A program made the position numbers and the translations under genes. Below are positions 1 through 7,794 of a stretch of DNA of 22,627 nt, piece after piece. The notes beneath the pieces are model-generated. The model had not been told where the DNA came from and searched no databases. It saw only the letters and a program-made list of their open reading frames with translations. The first letter of the stretch is position 1, and every line of letters begins with the position of its first letter. The DNA is from JAVBMB01 sp031552995 (GTDB lineage: Bacteria; Bacillota; Clostridia; Oscillospirales; Butyricicoccaceae). The DNA lies in assembly GCA_031552995.1 (NCBI GenBank), contig JAVBMB010000111.1, positions 1-22,627 on the forward strand, in the 5' to 3' direction.

Positions 1-335
1 TGATGAGAATCCCCGTTACGCTGATATTGGCCGTGGCGCAGACAAAGCGCGACAGCGGGTTTAAAAGCGGCGCAAAAGAAATCGCAAAAATATTCCCGTG
101 GTTCGTAGCCGGCTTTTTCGCGGCGTGCCTGGTAAATACGGCCGGAATAATTCCGGCCGCGGTAACCGGCTTTTGGGGCAAGACGGGCAAGTACATAATC
201 ATCGTGGCAATGGCGGCAATCGGCATGGGGGCGGACCTGCGTGTGCTTGTCAAAAGCAGCAGACGGCCTGTCCTGCTCGGTATGTGCTGCTGGATATGCG
301 CCGCCGCGGTATCGTTTTTTATCATAACAATGTAA
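1..335 (+). CDS. YeiH/UPF0324-family putative sulfate exporter, C-terminal part (5' end outside window)
   Basis: The reading frame is already open at the left edge and ends in TAA at 333-335, so about the last 110 residues are present; the whole family is usually about 330-350 residues. The visible part is hydrophobic and has features of the YeiH/UPF0324 (Cons_hypoth698) C-terminus: KIFPWFVAGF, then a helix with NTAGIIP, then AMAAIGMGADLRVL, and a last helix after RRPVLLG. These are predicted inner-membrane proteins named putative sulfate exporters, but direct functional proof is thin. It is followed by a GC-rich hairpin and then, 50 bp on, by the deacylase gene. The family call is fairly safe. 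The substrate is unknown, and so is any link to the downstream cluster. Confidence 0.75.
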   Translation, partial: MRIPVTLILAVAQTKRDSGFKSGAKEIAKIFPWFVAGFFAACLVNTAGIIPAAVTGFWGKTGKYIIIVAMAAIGMGADLRVLVKSSRRPVLLGMCCWICAAAVSFFIITM

Positions 336-336
336 G

Positions 337-358
337 CCCCCGCACATCCATGCGGGGG
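337..358 (+). terminator. GC-rich hairpin after the YeiH-like gene
   Basis: A perfect 8-bp stem (CCCCCGCA / TGCGGGGG) with a 6-nt loop begins two bases after the stop codon at 335. No T tract follows, so this is either a weak terminator or a processing or stability hairpin; read-through into the deacylase gene at 386 is possible. Confidence 0.35.
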
Positions 359-385
359 TGTACAGCAAAAGGGGGAGGCATATAT

Positions 386-1981
386 ATGTACGACATACTG
401 ATTAAAAACGGCACAGTCGTCGACGGCACGGGAGCGGACGCTTTTAGCGCCGATATCGCTGTGAAAAACGGCGTGATAGCGGCAATTGCGCCGCAGATAA
501 CGCTGCCCGCAGCCGAGGTCATCGACGCCGTGGGGCTTATTGTCGCGCCTGGATTCATCGACAGCCACACGCACAGCGATATCAGCGCCGCCGCCGGGTC
601 GGATTCATATAACTTCCTTGAACAGGGAACGACAACGCAGGTTGCCGGGCAGTGCGGCAACTCTCCGGCGCCATATTACGACGGCGCGTTTGAGAGCGCC
701 GGCCTGCCGCCCGAGATGATTGAGATGGCAAAGGTTCTGTGCGCAAAGCCAAGCGTATTCATGGCGCACGCAAAACGTGCCGGTTATGGCACTAACATGG
801 CGTTTTTTGTCGGCCACGGCGCGCTGCGCGGGCACGCGGCAGGCTTCAGCGACGCCAAGCTGACGCGCGCGCAGGTGGACGACATGCGCGAGAACCTTAT
901 CGACGCGATGGACAGCGGCTATCTCGGCTATTCCTCCGGCCTTGTATACGCGCCGTCGGTGTATGCCGATACCGAGGAGCTGACCGAGCTTGCCAAAGTG
1001 ATGAAGCCGTACGGCGGCACATATGTCACGCACATCCGCGGCGAGGGGGATAACCTTGAAGCCGCGGTCGCCGAGGCAATTTCGATAGCCGGGGACGCCG
1101 GGGTGCCGCTTTTTATTTCTCACCTGAAAGTAGGCGGCAGGCATAACGAGGGCAAATCGGCAAGCGTGCTTAAGATGATAGATGATGCCGCGGCGCGCGG
1201 TATGGCTGTCCACGGCGACAACTATCCGTTTACGGCGGGTTCGGCGCAGCTTTGCAGCCAGATACCGCCGAAGTACCTGGTCGGCGGCGTCCAGAAAATG
1301 CTGGAATTGATACGCGGCAGCGAGACGCGGGCGCGCGTGTACGACAGCATGTTTAACCACAGCGATGAGTTTGAAAGCGCCATATATCTTGCCGGGTTTG
1401 ACGGCACGCTTGTCTCCGACGCACCTCACACGCCGCGTTATGTTGGCATGACGATTGCCGATATAGCGAAAGAGCGCAATGCGGCCCCGTTTGACGCGCT
1501 GTGCGACCTGCTGCTTGAAAACGGGGGCGAGGGGCAGGGTATATATTTTACGATATGCGAAAGCGACATGCGCCGTTTTATGGCCCACCCGCTTGTTGTA
1601 TGCGGGTCTGACTGGAGCGACTATGAGAAGCGATTCGACCCCGGGACGGCAGACGGCGGCCATCCCCGCGGCACCGGTACGATGCCGCGCCGGCTTGAGA
1701 TGTGCCGGGACCTGAAGCTGCGCACGCTTGAGGATAACATACGCAGCATGACAAGCCTTGCGGCGCGCGCCGCCGGAATATCCGGGCGCGGCCACCTTTG
1801 CCGCGGCTTCGGCGCGGACATCACTATATTCGATTATGAGCATGTGCGCTGCAATGCCGATTTCAAGCACCCGTTCCGCCGCAATGACGGCATACGCACC
1901 GTCATTGTAAACGGCAAAGTCGCCGTGCGCGAGGGCCTCGCCGTTGGCGAGCGCGCCGGCATAGTGATTACAAGGGGCTGA
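386..1981 (+). CDS. N-acyl-D-amino-acid deacylase (D-aminoacylase family amidohydrolase)
   Basis: 531 residues. The start at 386 is chosen because a purine-rich GGGGGAGG lies just upstream and the protein then opens with the typical amidohydrolase N-terminus (YDILIKNGTVVDGTG); the longer open frame from 98 overlaps the previous gene. Family features: GFIDSHTHSD with H61 and H63, C90 in GQCGNSPAP, H216 in VTHIRGEGDN, H246 in FISHLK and D409 in CGSDW. C90, H216, H246 and D409 match the metal-site Cys, two His and Asp known from Alcaligenes D-aminoacylase. HPRGTGTMPR near 426-435 is also typical. Such enzymes are cytosolic and hydrolyse N-acyl-D-amino acids to a carboxylate and a D-amino acid; some relatives act on dihydropyrimidines or dipeptides. 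It lies upstream of the TetR gene and its promoter, so it may be transcribed separately from the rest of the cluster. Side-chain specificity is not predictable. Confidence 0.88.
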   Translation: MYDILIKNGTVVDGTGADAFSADIAVKNGVIAAIAPQITLPAAEVIDAVGLIVAPGFIDSHTHSDISAAAGSDSYNFLEQGTTTQVAGQCGNSPAPYYDGAFESAGLPPEMIEMAKVLCAKPSVFMAHAKRAGYGTNMAFFVGHGALRGHAAGFSDAKLTRAQVDDMRENLIDAMDSGYLGYSSGLVYAPSVYADTEELTELAKVMKPYGGTYVTHIRGEGDNLEAAVAEAISIAGDAGVPLFISHLKVGGRHNEGKSASVLKMIDDAAARGMAVHGDNYPFTAGSAQLCSQIPPKYLVGGVQKMLELIRGSETRARVYDSMFNHSDEFESAIYLAGFDGTLVSDAPHTPRYVGMTIADIAKERNAAPFDALCDLLLENGGEGQGIYFTICESDMRRFMAHPLVVCGSDWSDYEKRFDPGTADGGHPRGTGTMPRRLEMCRDLKLRTLEDNIRSMTSLAARAAGISGRGHLCRGFGADITIFDYEHVRCNADFKHPFRRNDGIRTVIVNGKVAVREGLAVGERAGIVITRG

Positions 1982-2102
1982 AATACCGTACTTCCCGGCG
2001 CACGGGAATCGGCCGGTTTACGCAGAGGGTTAACCGGTTGTTAATTTGCGACAAAGCATGCGCCGCCTGTTTGTGCACCCCTACAGAAATACCCGCGCTT
2101 CC

Positions 2103-2131
2103 TTGACAAACCGGCGCGGGATTGCTATGGT
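2103..2131 (+). promoter_or_regulatory. Sigma-A-type promoter with extended -10, upstream of the TetR gene
   Basis: TTGACA (2103-2108), a 17-bp spacer and TATGGT (2126-2131), with TG one base upstream of the -10 (TGCTATGGT). The start point would be near 2138. This is the clearest promoter in the first 10 kb and probably drives the TetR gene and the six genes behind it. Two short hairpins (stems at 1992-1997/2003-2008 and 2013-2018/2032-2037) lie between the deacylase stop and this promoter and may separate the two units. Confidence 0.7.
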
Positions 2132-2142
2132 TCTCCTATGGA

Positions 2143-2160
2143 GGTTACCGATGGTAAACC
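2143..2160 (+). promoter_or_regulatory. Imperfect palindrome, possible TetR operator
   Basis: GGTTACC (2143-2149) faces GGTAAACC (2153-2160) immediately after the predicted transcription start. An operator there would block elongation or initiation and suggests autoregulation by the adjacent TetR protein. The match is imperfect and the assignment is inference. Confidence 0.3.
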
Positions 2161-2180
2161 GTACGAAAATGGAGGGGACT

Positions 2181-2834
2181 ATGCGTAATTCCGATATCAG
2201 GGAGCAGAATCTGAACAACATACACGAGGCGGCGTTCGAGCTGTTTATCAAAAACGGAATCGAATCGACGACGGTGAATGAGATTGCTAAAAAAGCCGGT
2301 ATAAGCAAGGTGGCTCTGTATAAGCACTTCGAGTCAAAAACCGATATCGCGCTGATGATTGTCAACCGCGCCGTCGATGTGTTTCATATAAATGTGCAGC
2401 ACCTGTTTGAGACAGACGAGTATAAAAGGCTGAGCGGCATCGAGCAGCTTGAGCGCGTGCTGAACACATATCAGAGCATCGAGCGCAACGACCCGAACTT
2501 CTATCTGTTTTTCAACGAGTTTCGAATATATACCATCCGCCACAACCTGCCGGAGGAAAAAACGCGCAGCTTTATGGATTTTGTCAGCTCATCGGTCAGG
2601 AAGTACTACAGCGCCGCCGTCGAAAAAGGACGGCGAGACGGCAGCATCACTATGGCCTACCCCGAACAGGATGCCTATGACGTAATTAACAGCGCGTTTC
2701 GAGGCATATTCCTGATGTTTTTCCTTGACCATCCCGTGCTGGAAGAGCATTTGATTGCCGAGCTGAAACGCAAGATACACGGTGTCATCCGGATAGTTCT
2801 GAGGGCGCACAGCGGCGGAGGTGAGACGGAATGA
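2181..2834 (+). CDS. TetR/AcrR-family transcriptional regulator
   Basis: 217 residues from ATG 2181, which has GGAGGGG at 2171-2177. An in-frame ATG at 2151 (GGAGG at 2140-2144) would add ten residues but gives a leader of only about 13 nt from the predicted start point. The N-terminal third is a classical TetR helix-turn-helix: AAFELFIKNGIESTTVNEIA, then KKAGISKVALYKHFESK with the recognition helix. The rest is an alpha-helical ligand and dimer domain without recognisable ligand residues. Its stop overlaps the start of the M20 gene (ATGA, 2831-2834), so the two are translationally coupled. A TetR protein at the head of an operon usually represses it until a pathway metabolite binds; here that would be a substrate or product of the deacylase and peptidase cluster (inference). 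Confidence 0.88.
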   Translation: MRNSDIREQNLNNIHEAAFELFIKNGIESTTVNEIAKKAGISKVALYKHFESKTDIALMIVNRAVDVFHINVQHLFETDEYKRLSGIEQLERVLNTYQSIERNDPNFYLFFNEFRIYTIRHNLPEEKTRSFMDFVSSSVRKYYSAAVEKGRRDGSITMAYPEQDAYDVINSAFRGIFLMFFLDHPVLEEHLIAELKRKIHGVIRIVLRAHSGGGETE

Positions 2835-4042
2835 ATATCCTTGAGCAGGCGGGCGAACACGGCAGGCAGCTTGCGGATATATACGAGCGGCTGCATATGT
2901 ACCCCGAAATCGGCCTCGCCCTGCCGCGAACGGCGCAGCTTGTCAAGGATGAGCTGACGGCGCTTGGCATACCGTGGCGCGAGATTATGCACTGCGGTAT
3001 TGTCGCGGCGGTCGGTGCCGGTGAGCGGCGGATTCTGCTGCGCGCCGACATGGACGCACTGCCGCTTGGCGAGCTGACAGGGCTGCCGTATGCATCAAAG
3101 CATGACGGCGTGATGCACGCGTGCGGGCACGACATGCATACGGCAATGCTTCTTGGCGCGGCGCGGCTGCTTAAAAGCCGCGAGGACACGCTGGGCGGGC
3201 AGGCCGTGCTGATGTTCCAGCCGGGCGAAGAGGGGTGGGACGGCGCGAAACTGATGATAGAGCACGGCGCGCTTGAACCGGCCCCGCAGGCCGCCGTGGC
3301 GTTGCACGTCGCCACCTCGGACGAATACCCGACCGGAGCCGCGGCGACGATGACGGGCGTCATCGCGGCGGGGCGCGACACCCTTGTGTTCGACATCACG
3401 GGCGAGGGCGGCCACGCCAGCGAGCCGGAAAACTGCGTCAACCCTATTACCGTGGCGAGGCGTGTGCTTGATGCCGCCGATGATTTTTTGCGGGCGGGGC
3501 TTACCCCCGGCACAAGGCTCGTATTCACCGCGAGCCGGTTCGAGGCCGGAACGGCGGCAAACATCATACCGCAGTCATGCCGCGTCACGGCGACGCTGCG
3601 CACGATGGATGAGACTGTACGTGCGCGCGTCATCGACAGGCTGCGCGCCCTGACGCGTGATGTAGCGGCCGCGTATGGGGCCGGCGGCGAAATGATTGTG
3701 CTGTCGAGCCTTCCGGTGACAAAAAACGACCCCGCGTTTACACAGCAGCTTCACGGCATGCTCTCGCGGGATTTGGACGGCCTGCTTCTTGCGCCGCTCG
3801 GCGATTTTTCCAGCATGGGCAGCGAGGATTTTTCGTATATAGCCCGGCTGGTGCCGTCGTGCTATCTGTATGTCATCAGCCGCTCGCCGGAGGGGCGGCA
3901 CTACCCCGTTCACAGCCCCAAGGTTGAGTTCGATAAGGACGCCATCCGGTACGGGGCGGCAATTTACGCACAGTCGGCAATTAGCTTCCTCAGCAGCATT
4001 GAAGATAATAACGGGAGAGGACCGGTAAAGTGTGATGAATGA
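2831..4042 (+). CDS. M20D-family amidohydrolase (aminoacylase / hippurate hydrolase type)
   Basis: 403 residues, the usual length for the family. Its ATG overlaps the TetR stop, with GGCGGAGG upstream. Family motifs: RADMDALPL (residues 71-79), HACGHDMHTAMLLG with C98, H100 and H103, FQPGEEGWDGAK with E133 and E134, H159 in VALHVA, and H361 near the C-terminus; these are the di-metal ligands and catalytic Glu of M20D enzymes. A dimerisation/lid domain lies roughly between residues 170 and 290 (GEGGHASEPE is its conserved entry). Known members cleave N-acyl-L-amino acids, hippurate, indoleacetyl-amino acids or p-aminobenzoyl-glutamate. No signal peptide is seen, so it is cytosolic. It would complement the D-specific deacylase with an L-specific or broad activity; the substrate is inferred only. 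Confidence 0.88.
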   Translation: MNILEQAGEHGRQLADIYERLHMYPEIGLALPRTAQLVKDELTALGIPWREIMHCGIVAAVGAGERRILLRADMDALPLGELTGLPYASKHDGVMHACGHDMHTAMLLGAARLLKSREDTLGGQAVLMFQPGEEGWDGAKLMIEHGALEPAPQAAVALHVATSDEYPTGAAATMTGVIAAGRDTLVFDITGEGGHASEPENCVNPITVARRVLDAADDFLRAGLTPGTRLVFTASRFEAGTAANIIPQSCRVTATLRTMDETVRARVIDRLRALTRDVAAAYGAGGEMIVLSSLPVTKNDPAFTQQLHGMLSRDLDGLLLAPLGDFSSMGSEDFSYIARLVPSCYLYVISRSPEGRHYPVHSPKVEFDKDAIRYGAAIYAQSAISFLSSIEDNNGRGPVKCDE

Positions 4043-5195
4043 AAGAATCGAGCGAATTACGAAAAACCTGATGGTGAAAAACGAAAAAGGAGGGTTTGAC
4101 ACCTGCACGCTGCAGGAGAGGCTGGAGTACTATCACACAACGGCATTCACATTCGCCTGCATCGACAACTACGAGATTGACTTTACGTACGCCTTCGGCA
4201 CAAAGGTGCTGAACGGTACAGAGCTTGTCGATGATTCGACGCCGTTTATGGCGGCGTCTGTCAGCAAGGTCATAACGGCAGTCGCCGCAATGATGCTTGT
4301 GCAACAGGGCGTTCTCGAGCTTGACAGGGATGTCAACGAGTACTTCAGCGACTATGTCATCCCGGCGGCCGAAGGGCTGTCGAACCGCGTGACGCTGAGG
4401 CAGATTTTCGGGCATTTGGGCGGCGTAAACTGCCACGGCTTCGGCGGATATCAGATTGGCGCGCAGCTGCCCACATTGTTGCAGGTATTAAAGGGTGAAG
4501 CGCCGGCAAAAAATGTGCCCGTCATGGTCATTAATCAGCAGGACAGCTATATCTCTACTGAGACAGACTGGGAGGGCGGCTATTCCGGCGGCGGACTGTG
4601 TCTGGCGCAAAAAGTGATGTGCGATGTGACCGGCAAGCCGTTCGAGCAGCTTATGGATGAGCTTGTGCTGAAGCCGTTTGGTATGAGCGACAGCACATTC
4701 TGGCAGCCCGGCACCGTGCAGCACGCGGCAACATACACCCAGCGCCCGCCGGTGGGGTATAACCCGACGCGCGGCGGCGTGAGGCTTGACCACTACGAGC
4801 CGGTGACGGGGCTTTATTATGTGGAGCTTGCTGCCGGCGGCATGTGGTCGACATCGCGCGATTTAGCCAAGTTCGGCGTGCGACTGCTGCATATCCTGCG
4901 CGACGACGACTGCCCGCTTCTGTCCAGAGAGAACCTGAAGCAGATGCTGGTGCTGCAAAAACATTCGGAAAACGGCATAGGCTTTTACATCTACCCGACA
5001 ATGGACCCCGACGTGTTTATGTTTGCCCACACGGGGTGCTGCAACGGGTTTATGAGCATGGCGTACTACCTCAGCGACGGGCGCGGTGTGACGCTGATGG
5101 TGAACTCTAACGAGGGTATGGATCTGTTCTACGAGCTGCCACGGGCTATCATTCAGGAGTATGGATACCCCTTACCTCTGGATTTTACCAACTAG
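4035..5195 (+). CDS. Serine hydrolase of the beta-lactamase class C / D-aminopeptidase superfamily
   Basis: 386 residues from ATG 4035; GTG 4032 directly before it is an alternative. The gene overlaps the M20 gene by 8 bp and a GGGAGAGG lies at 4013-4020. The three active-site motifs are visible: S75-V-S-K78 (nucleophile and base, in FMAASVSKV), Y183 in the YSGGG element (the YxN-equivalent), and H332-T-G334 (the KTG-equivalent, in FAHTGCCNG). No signal peptide or membrane anchor is present, so it should act in the cytosol, unlike penicillin-binding proteins or resistance beta-lactamases. The fold includes esterases, D-stereospecific aminopeptidases and amidases. The neighbours favour a role on amides or peptides with D-residues over antibiotic resistance (inference). 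Confidence 0.85.
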   Translation: MNERIERITKNLMVKNEKGGFDTCTLQERLEYYHTTAFTFACIDNYEIDFTYAFGTKVLNGTELVDDSTPFMAASVSKVITAVAAMMLVQQGVLELDRDVNEYFSDYVIPAAEGLSNRVTLRQIFGHLGGVNCHGFGGYQIGAQLPTLLQVLKGEAPAKNVPVMVINQQDSYISTETDWEGGYSGGGLCLAQKVMCDVTGKPFEQLMDELVLKPFGMSDSTFWQPGTVQHAATYTQRPPVGYNPTRGGVRLDHYEPVTGLYYVELAAGGMWSTSRDLAKFGVRLLHILRDDDCPLLSRENLKQMLVLQKHSENGIGFYIYPTMDPDVFMFAHTGCCNGFMSMAYYLSDGRGVTLMVNSNEGMDLFYELPRAIIQEYGYPLPLDFTN

Positions 5196-5260
5196 GCATG
5201 CGTACCGAAGTGCGCGCAGGGGAACTGTCAAAGGCGGAATAATATTTAGGAGTGTGTGAA

Positions 5261-6637
5261 ATGGATTCGACAACATCGGTGCCAAAAGAGAAGCTTTCCA
5301 CGAAGGGCCACATGAAAAACTTTATGTTTTACGGCCTGTTCAGCGCGGCGATTTCTATCATGTGGGGCGCGTACAACAACTATCTTCCCATTATTCTTCA
5401 GGCGGGGAATCCGTCGTTCCAGGGCGCAAACGCAGGGGTTATGGGCTTTGGCCTGAGCGCGTTTACCGCGGGACTGCTGATGAGCATGGACAATTTGCTT
5501 GGCGCGTTTGCTCTGCCGATATGGGGCGCGCTCGGCGACAGGTCGACAAGGCGCAAGGACATCGGCGCGCTGACAGGCATTATTTGTGCCGTCAGCTTTA
5601 TGCTGTTGCCGGTCATAGCGAATATGGTGACGCCCGAGACCTCCGGCCAGCCCGGCAAGCTGGTGCTCCCGATTATGCTTATCGCCTTCTTTGCGTTTAT
5701 CTGCGTATTCACCGACGCTGTTAGCGGCCCGTTCCGCTCGGGCTATCAGTTCGCCGTGCTGCCAAAGGCGCACCACAACAAAATGATGTCGTTTTCAGTC
5801 ACGCTCGGCGGCGTCGGATTCCTTGCCGCGACACTCGGCTCAAGCTATCTGTATGAGATAAACAAAGGCTTCCCGTTTTACGTCGGCGGTGGTATAATGA
5901 TTCTGATCTGCGTGCTGTTCGCTGTCATGATGCCGTCGGAGGCCGAGAAGAACAAGCGCCTTGAGGAAGAACGCGCCGCAAGCGGCGGCAAACTCCGCAT
6001 AAACCCGTTCAAGACGATTGTCGACGCCTTTAAGCTGCTGAGCCGCGATGTCAAGATATGCATGGTGCTCATCCTTGTCGCCAAAAACCTCGCGCTGTTC
6101 GGCGTCGTCGGGCTGCAGACATTCGGCTCGTCGTGGATGCTTGTCAAGCTTGATATTCAGCCGAATATGGCGATGATTGCGACCGGCGTGTTCTTCATCG
6201 GCTACATGCTGGCAGCCATACCGATGGGCTATATCGCCGATAAAGCGAACAAAGTGCTGATGTACTCCATCAGTATCGTTGCCATGATATTGGGCGGCCT
6301 TGCGTTCCTGTTCCTCGCCAACGGCTTTGTCGCGGTCTGCATCATCGGCGGCCTCGTCGGCGTGTTCCAGAGTATTGTCGATGTCATCACGCTGCCGTAT
6401 GTTCTGTCGTTCGCGCCTGAGGGCAGCAATGTCACCGGCACAATTTATTCGATGACCGTTTCGGCGCTTGTGTGGTTCTCAGTCATCAACGTGCCGCTGA
6501 TGGGCAAGATTATCGACATCACCGGCAACTACGACAGCCTGTTCTATTCAATGATAATCTCGGCGGCGCTGGCCGTGATTCCGCTTGCCGCCCTGCAGCG
6601 CAAGCTGAAAAAGATAAATGCCGTCAAGAATAAATAG
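5261..6637 (+). CDS. MFS transporter, SLC45-like / GPH-like
   Basis: 458 residues from ATG 5261, with AGGAG at 5248-5252; an in-frame GTG at 5252 overlaps that ribosome binding site and is less likely. About twelve hydrophobic segments are seen, with a polar break near the middle (EAEKNKRLEEER). The second segment region reads MSMDNLLGAFALPIWGALGD followed by RSTRRKD, the pattern of Firmicute MFS carriers related to SLC45 and GPH sugar transporters. It lies 65 bp after the serine hydrolase gene and 23 bp before the peptidase gene. In this context it probably imports the substrate of the surrounding hydrolases, although SLC45-like proteins are usually annotated as sugar carriers. There is no ABC or OPT peptide transporter in the cluster, so this is the only candidate uptake system here. 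Confidence 0.85.
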   Translation: MDSTTSVPKEKLSTKGHMKNFMFYGLFSAAISIMWGAYNNYLPIILQAGNPSFQGANAGVMGFGLSAFTAGLLMSMDNLLGAFALPIWGALGDRSTRRKDIGALTGIICAVSFMLLPVIANMVTPETSGQPGKLVLPIMLIAFFAFICVFTDAVSGPFRSGYQFAVLPKAHHNKMMSFSVTLGGVGFLAATLGSSYLYEINKGFPFYVGGGIMILICVLFAVMMPSEAEKNKRLEEERAASGGKLRINPFKTIVDAFKLLSRDVKICMVLILVAKNLALFGVVGLQTFGSSWMLVKLDIQPNMAMIATGVFFIGYMLAAIPMGYIADKANKVLMYSISIVAMILGGLAFLFLANGFVAVCIIGGLVGVFQSIVDVITLPYVLSFAPEGSNVTGTIYSMTVSALVWFSVINVPLMGKIIDITGNYDSLFYSMIISAALAVIPLAALQRKLKKINAVKNK

Positions 6638-6660
6638 CCCGCAGCGGACGGAGGCATGAT

Positions 6661-7767
6661 ATGAGCCTGATTGGGTACGCGAAAACAATCGTCCGGCATT
6701 CGTGCAAGGTTCGCCCGGGCGACAATGTTCTGATTATGTCCGAGGGGCTTGACGGCATACCGCTTGTTGCGGCGCTTATTGACGAGGTGTACGGCCTTGG
6801 AGCGAGCCCGTTCCCCGAGGTGATTGACACCGGCCTGCACGCCGCGTTTCAGACGCGGTGCAACGAGGCGCAAATGGCGGCTTTCAGCCGGTATACCATA
6901 AAAAAGCTTGATGAGATGGATGTCGTCATCGTCATCTCGGCGCTTGAAAGCAAGTATTGCTACAACGACGTACCTGCGGACGGGCGCAAGCTCTTTAATC
7001 TGTATTTTATGGAAAAATGCTTCTACGAGCACGTTGCGCCCGGCAAGCGCTGGATATTCCTCAAATACCCCAACAACGGCCTTGCAATCGGCGCCGGGAT
7101 GAGCCTTGCCGGATATCAGGATTTCTACTTTCAGGTATGCGGGCTGGACTACCCCGAGATGAGCCGCCGCATGGACCCGCTGGCAGCGCTGATGCGGCGC
7201 ACAGACAGAGTACGTATTCTCGGCCCCGGCACCGACATCCGTTTTTCGATAAAAGGGATGCCGGTCGTCAAATGCGACGGCGACAACAGCCTGCCGGACG
7301 GCGAAGTGTTCACCGCGCCGCTGCGTGAATCGGTGTGCGGTCATATCACGTTCAATTGCCCGCTGATAAGCCGCGGCACGCTGTTCGAGGGGGTCAGGCT
7401 GACGGTAGAGAACGGATATATCACCGGCAGCGAGACCGCCAACAACGCCGCGATGACCGCCATACTCGATACCGATACCGGCTCAAGGTTCTTCGGGGAG
7501 TTCGCGCTGGGCGTTAATCCGCACATGACCGTACCGACAAGGGATACGCTGTTCGACGAGAAAATGGCCGGCAGCCTGCATTTTGCGCTGGGAAACTCGC
7601 TCCACGACGCTTTCAACGGCAACAGCTCGCTTATACATGTAGATATGGTGTGTATCCAGACGCCCCGGTGGGGCGGCGGAGAGATATGGTTCGACGACGT
7701 GCTGATACGAAAGGACGGGCTGTTTGTGCCCGAAGCGCTGAAGCCGCTGGATATGCCATATAAATAA
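6661..7767 (+). CDS. M29-like (AmpS/AmpT-related) metallo-aminopeptidase family protein
   Basis: 368 residues, ATG 6661 preceded by GGAGG. The C-terminal half keeps the five residues expected for the M29 di-metal site: E215 (PDGEVFTAP), E280 (FFGEFALGVNP), H307 (GSLHFALGNS), and H326 with D328 (SLIHVDMV). The first 185 residues form the N-terminal domain starting ACKVRPGD-like (CKVRPGDNVLI). Classical M29 aminopeptidases are about 400-415 residues, so this one is shorter. The same fold includes NicX, a 2,5-dihydroxypyridine dioxygenase, so non-peptidase chemistry cannot be excluded, but the complete Glu/Glu/His/His/Asp set favours a peptidase. It lies 28 bp before the cyclodeaminase-family gene. 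It would release free amino acids from small peptides in the cytosol. Confidence 0.8.
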   Translation: MSLIGYAKTIVRHSCKVRPGDNVLIMSEGLDGIPLVAALIDEVYGLGASPFPEVIDTGLHAAFQTRCNEAQMAAFSRYTIKKLDEMDVVIVISALESKYCYNDVPADGRKLFNLYFMEKCFYEHVAPGKRWIFLKYPNNGLAIGAGMSLAGYQDFYFQVCGLDYPEMSRRMDPLAALMRRTDRVRILGPGTDIRFSIKGMPVVKCDGDNSLPDGEVFTAPLRESVCGHITFNCPLISRGTLFEGVRLTVENGYITGSETANNAAMTAILDTDTGSRFFGEFALGVNPHMTVPTRDTLFDEKMAGSLHFALGNSLHDAFNGNSSLIHVDMVCIQTPRWGGGEIWFDDVLIRKDGLFVPEALKPLDMPYK

Positions 7768-7794
7768 GCCCGGCAATGAGAGGGGACATAACAA

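Noticed and set aside
605..1870. Long antisense open frame (421 codons) opposite the N-acyl-D-amino-acid deacylase gene
   Set aside because: It is a shadow of GC-rich codon use in the deacylase gene; its translation is low in family-like motifs, while the sense frame has a complete metal site.
2785..3633. Antisense open frame opposite the M20 gene
   Set aside because: Ser/Pro/Arg-rich shadow translation with no start signal; the sense gene has all its ligands.
4035..5195. Reading the SxxK hydrolase as a resistance beta-lactamase
   Set aside because: No signal peptide, and its neighbours are amino-acid and peptide hydrolases; resistance is not supported.
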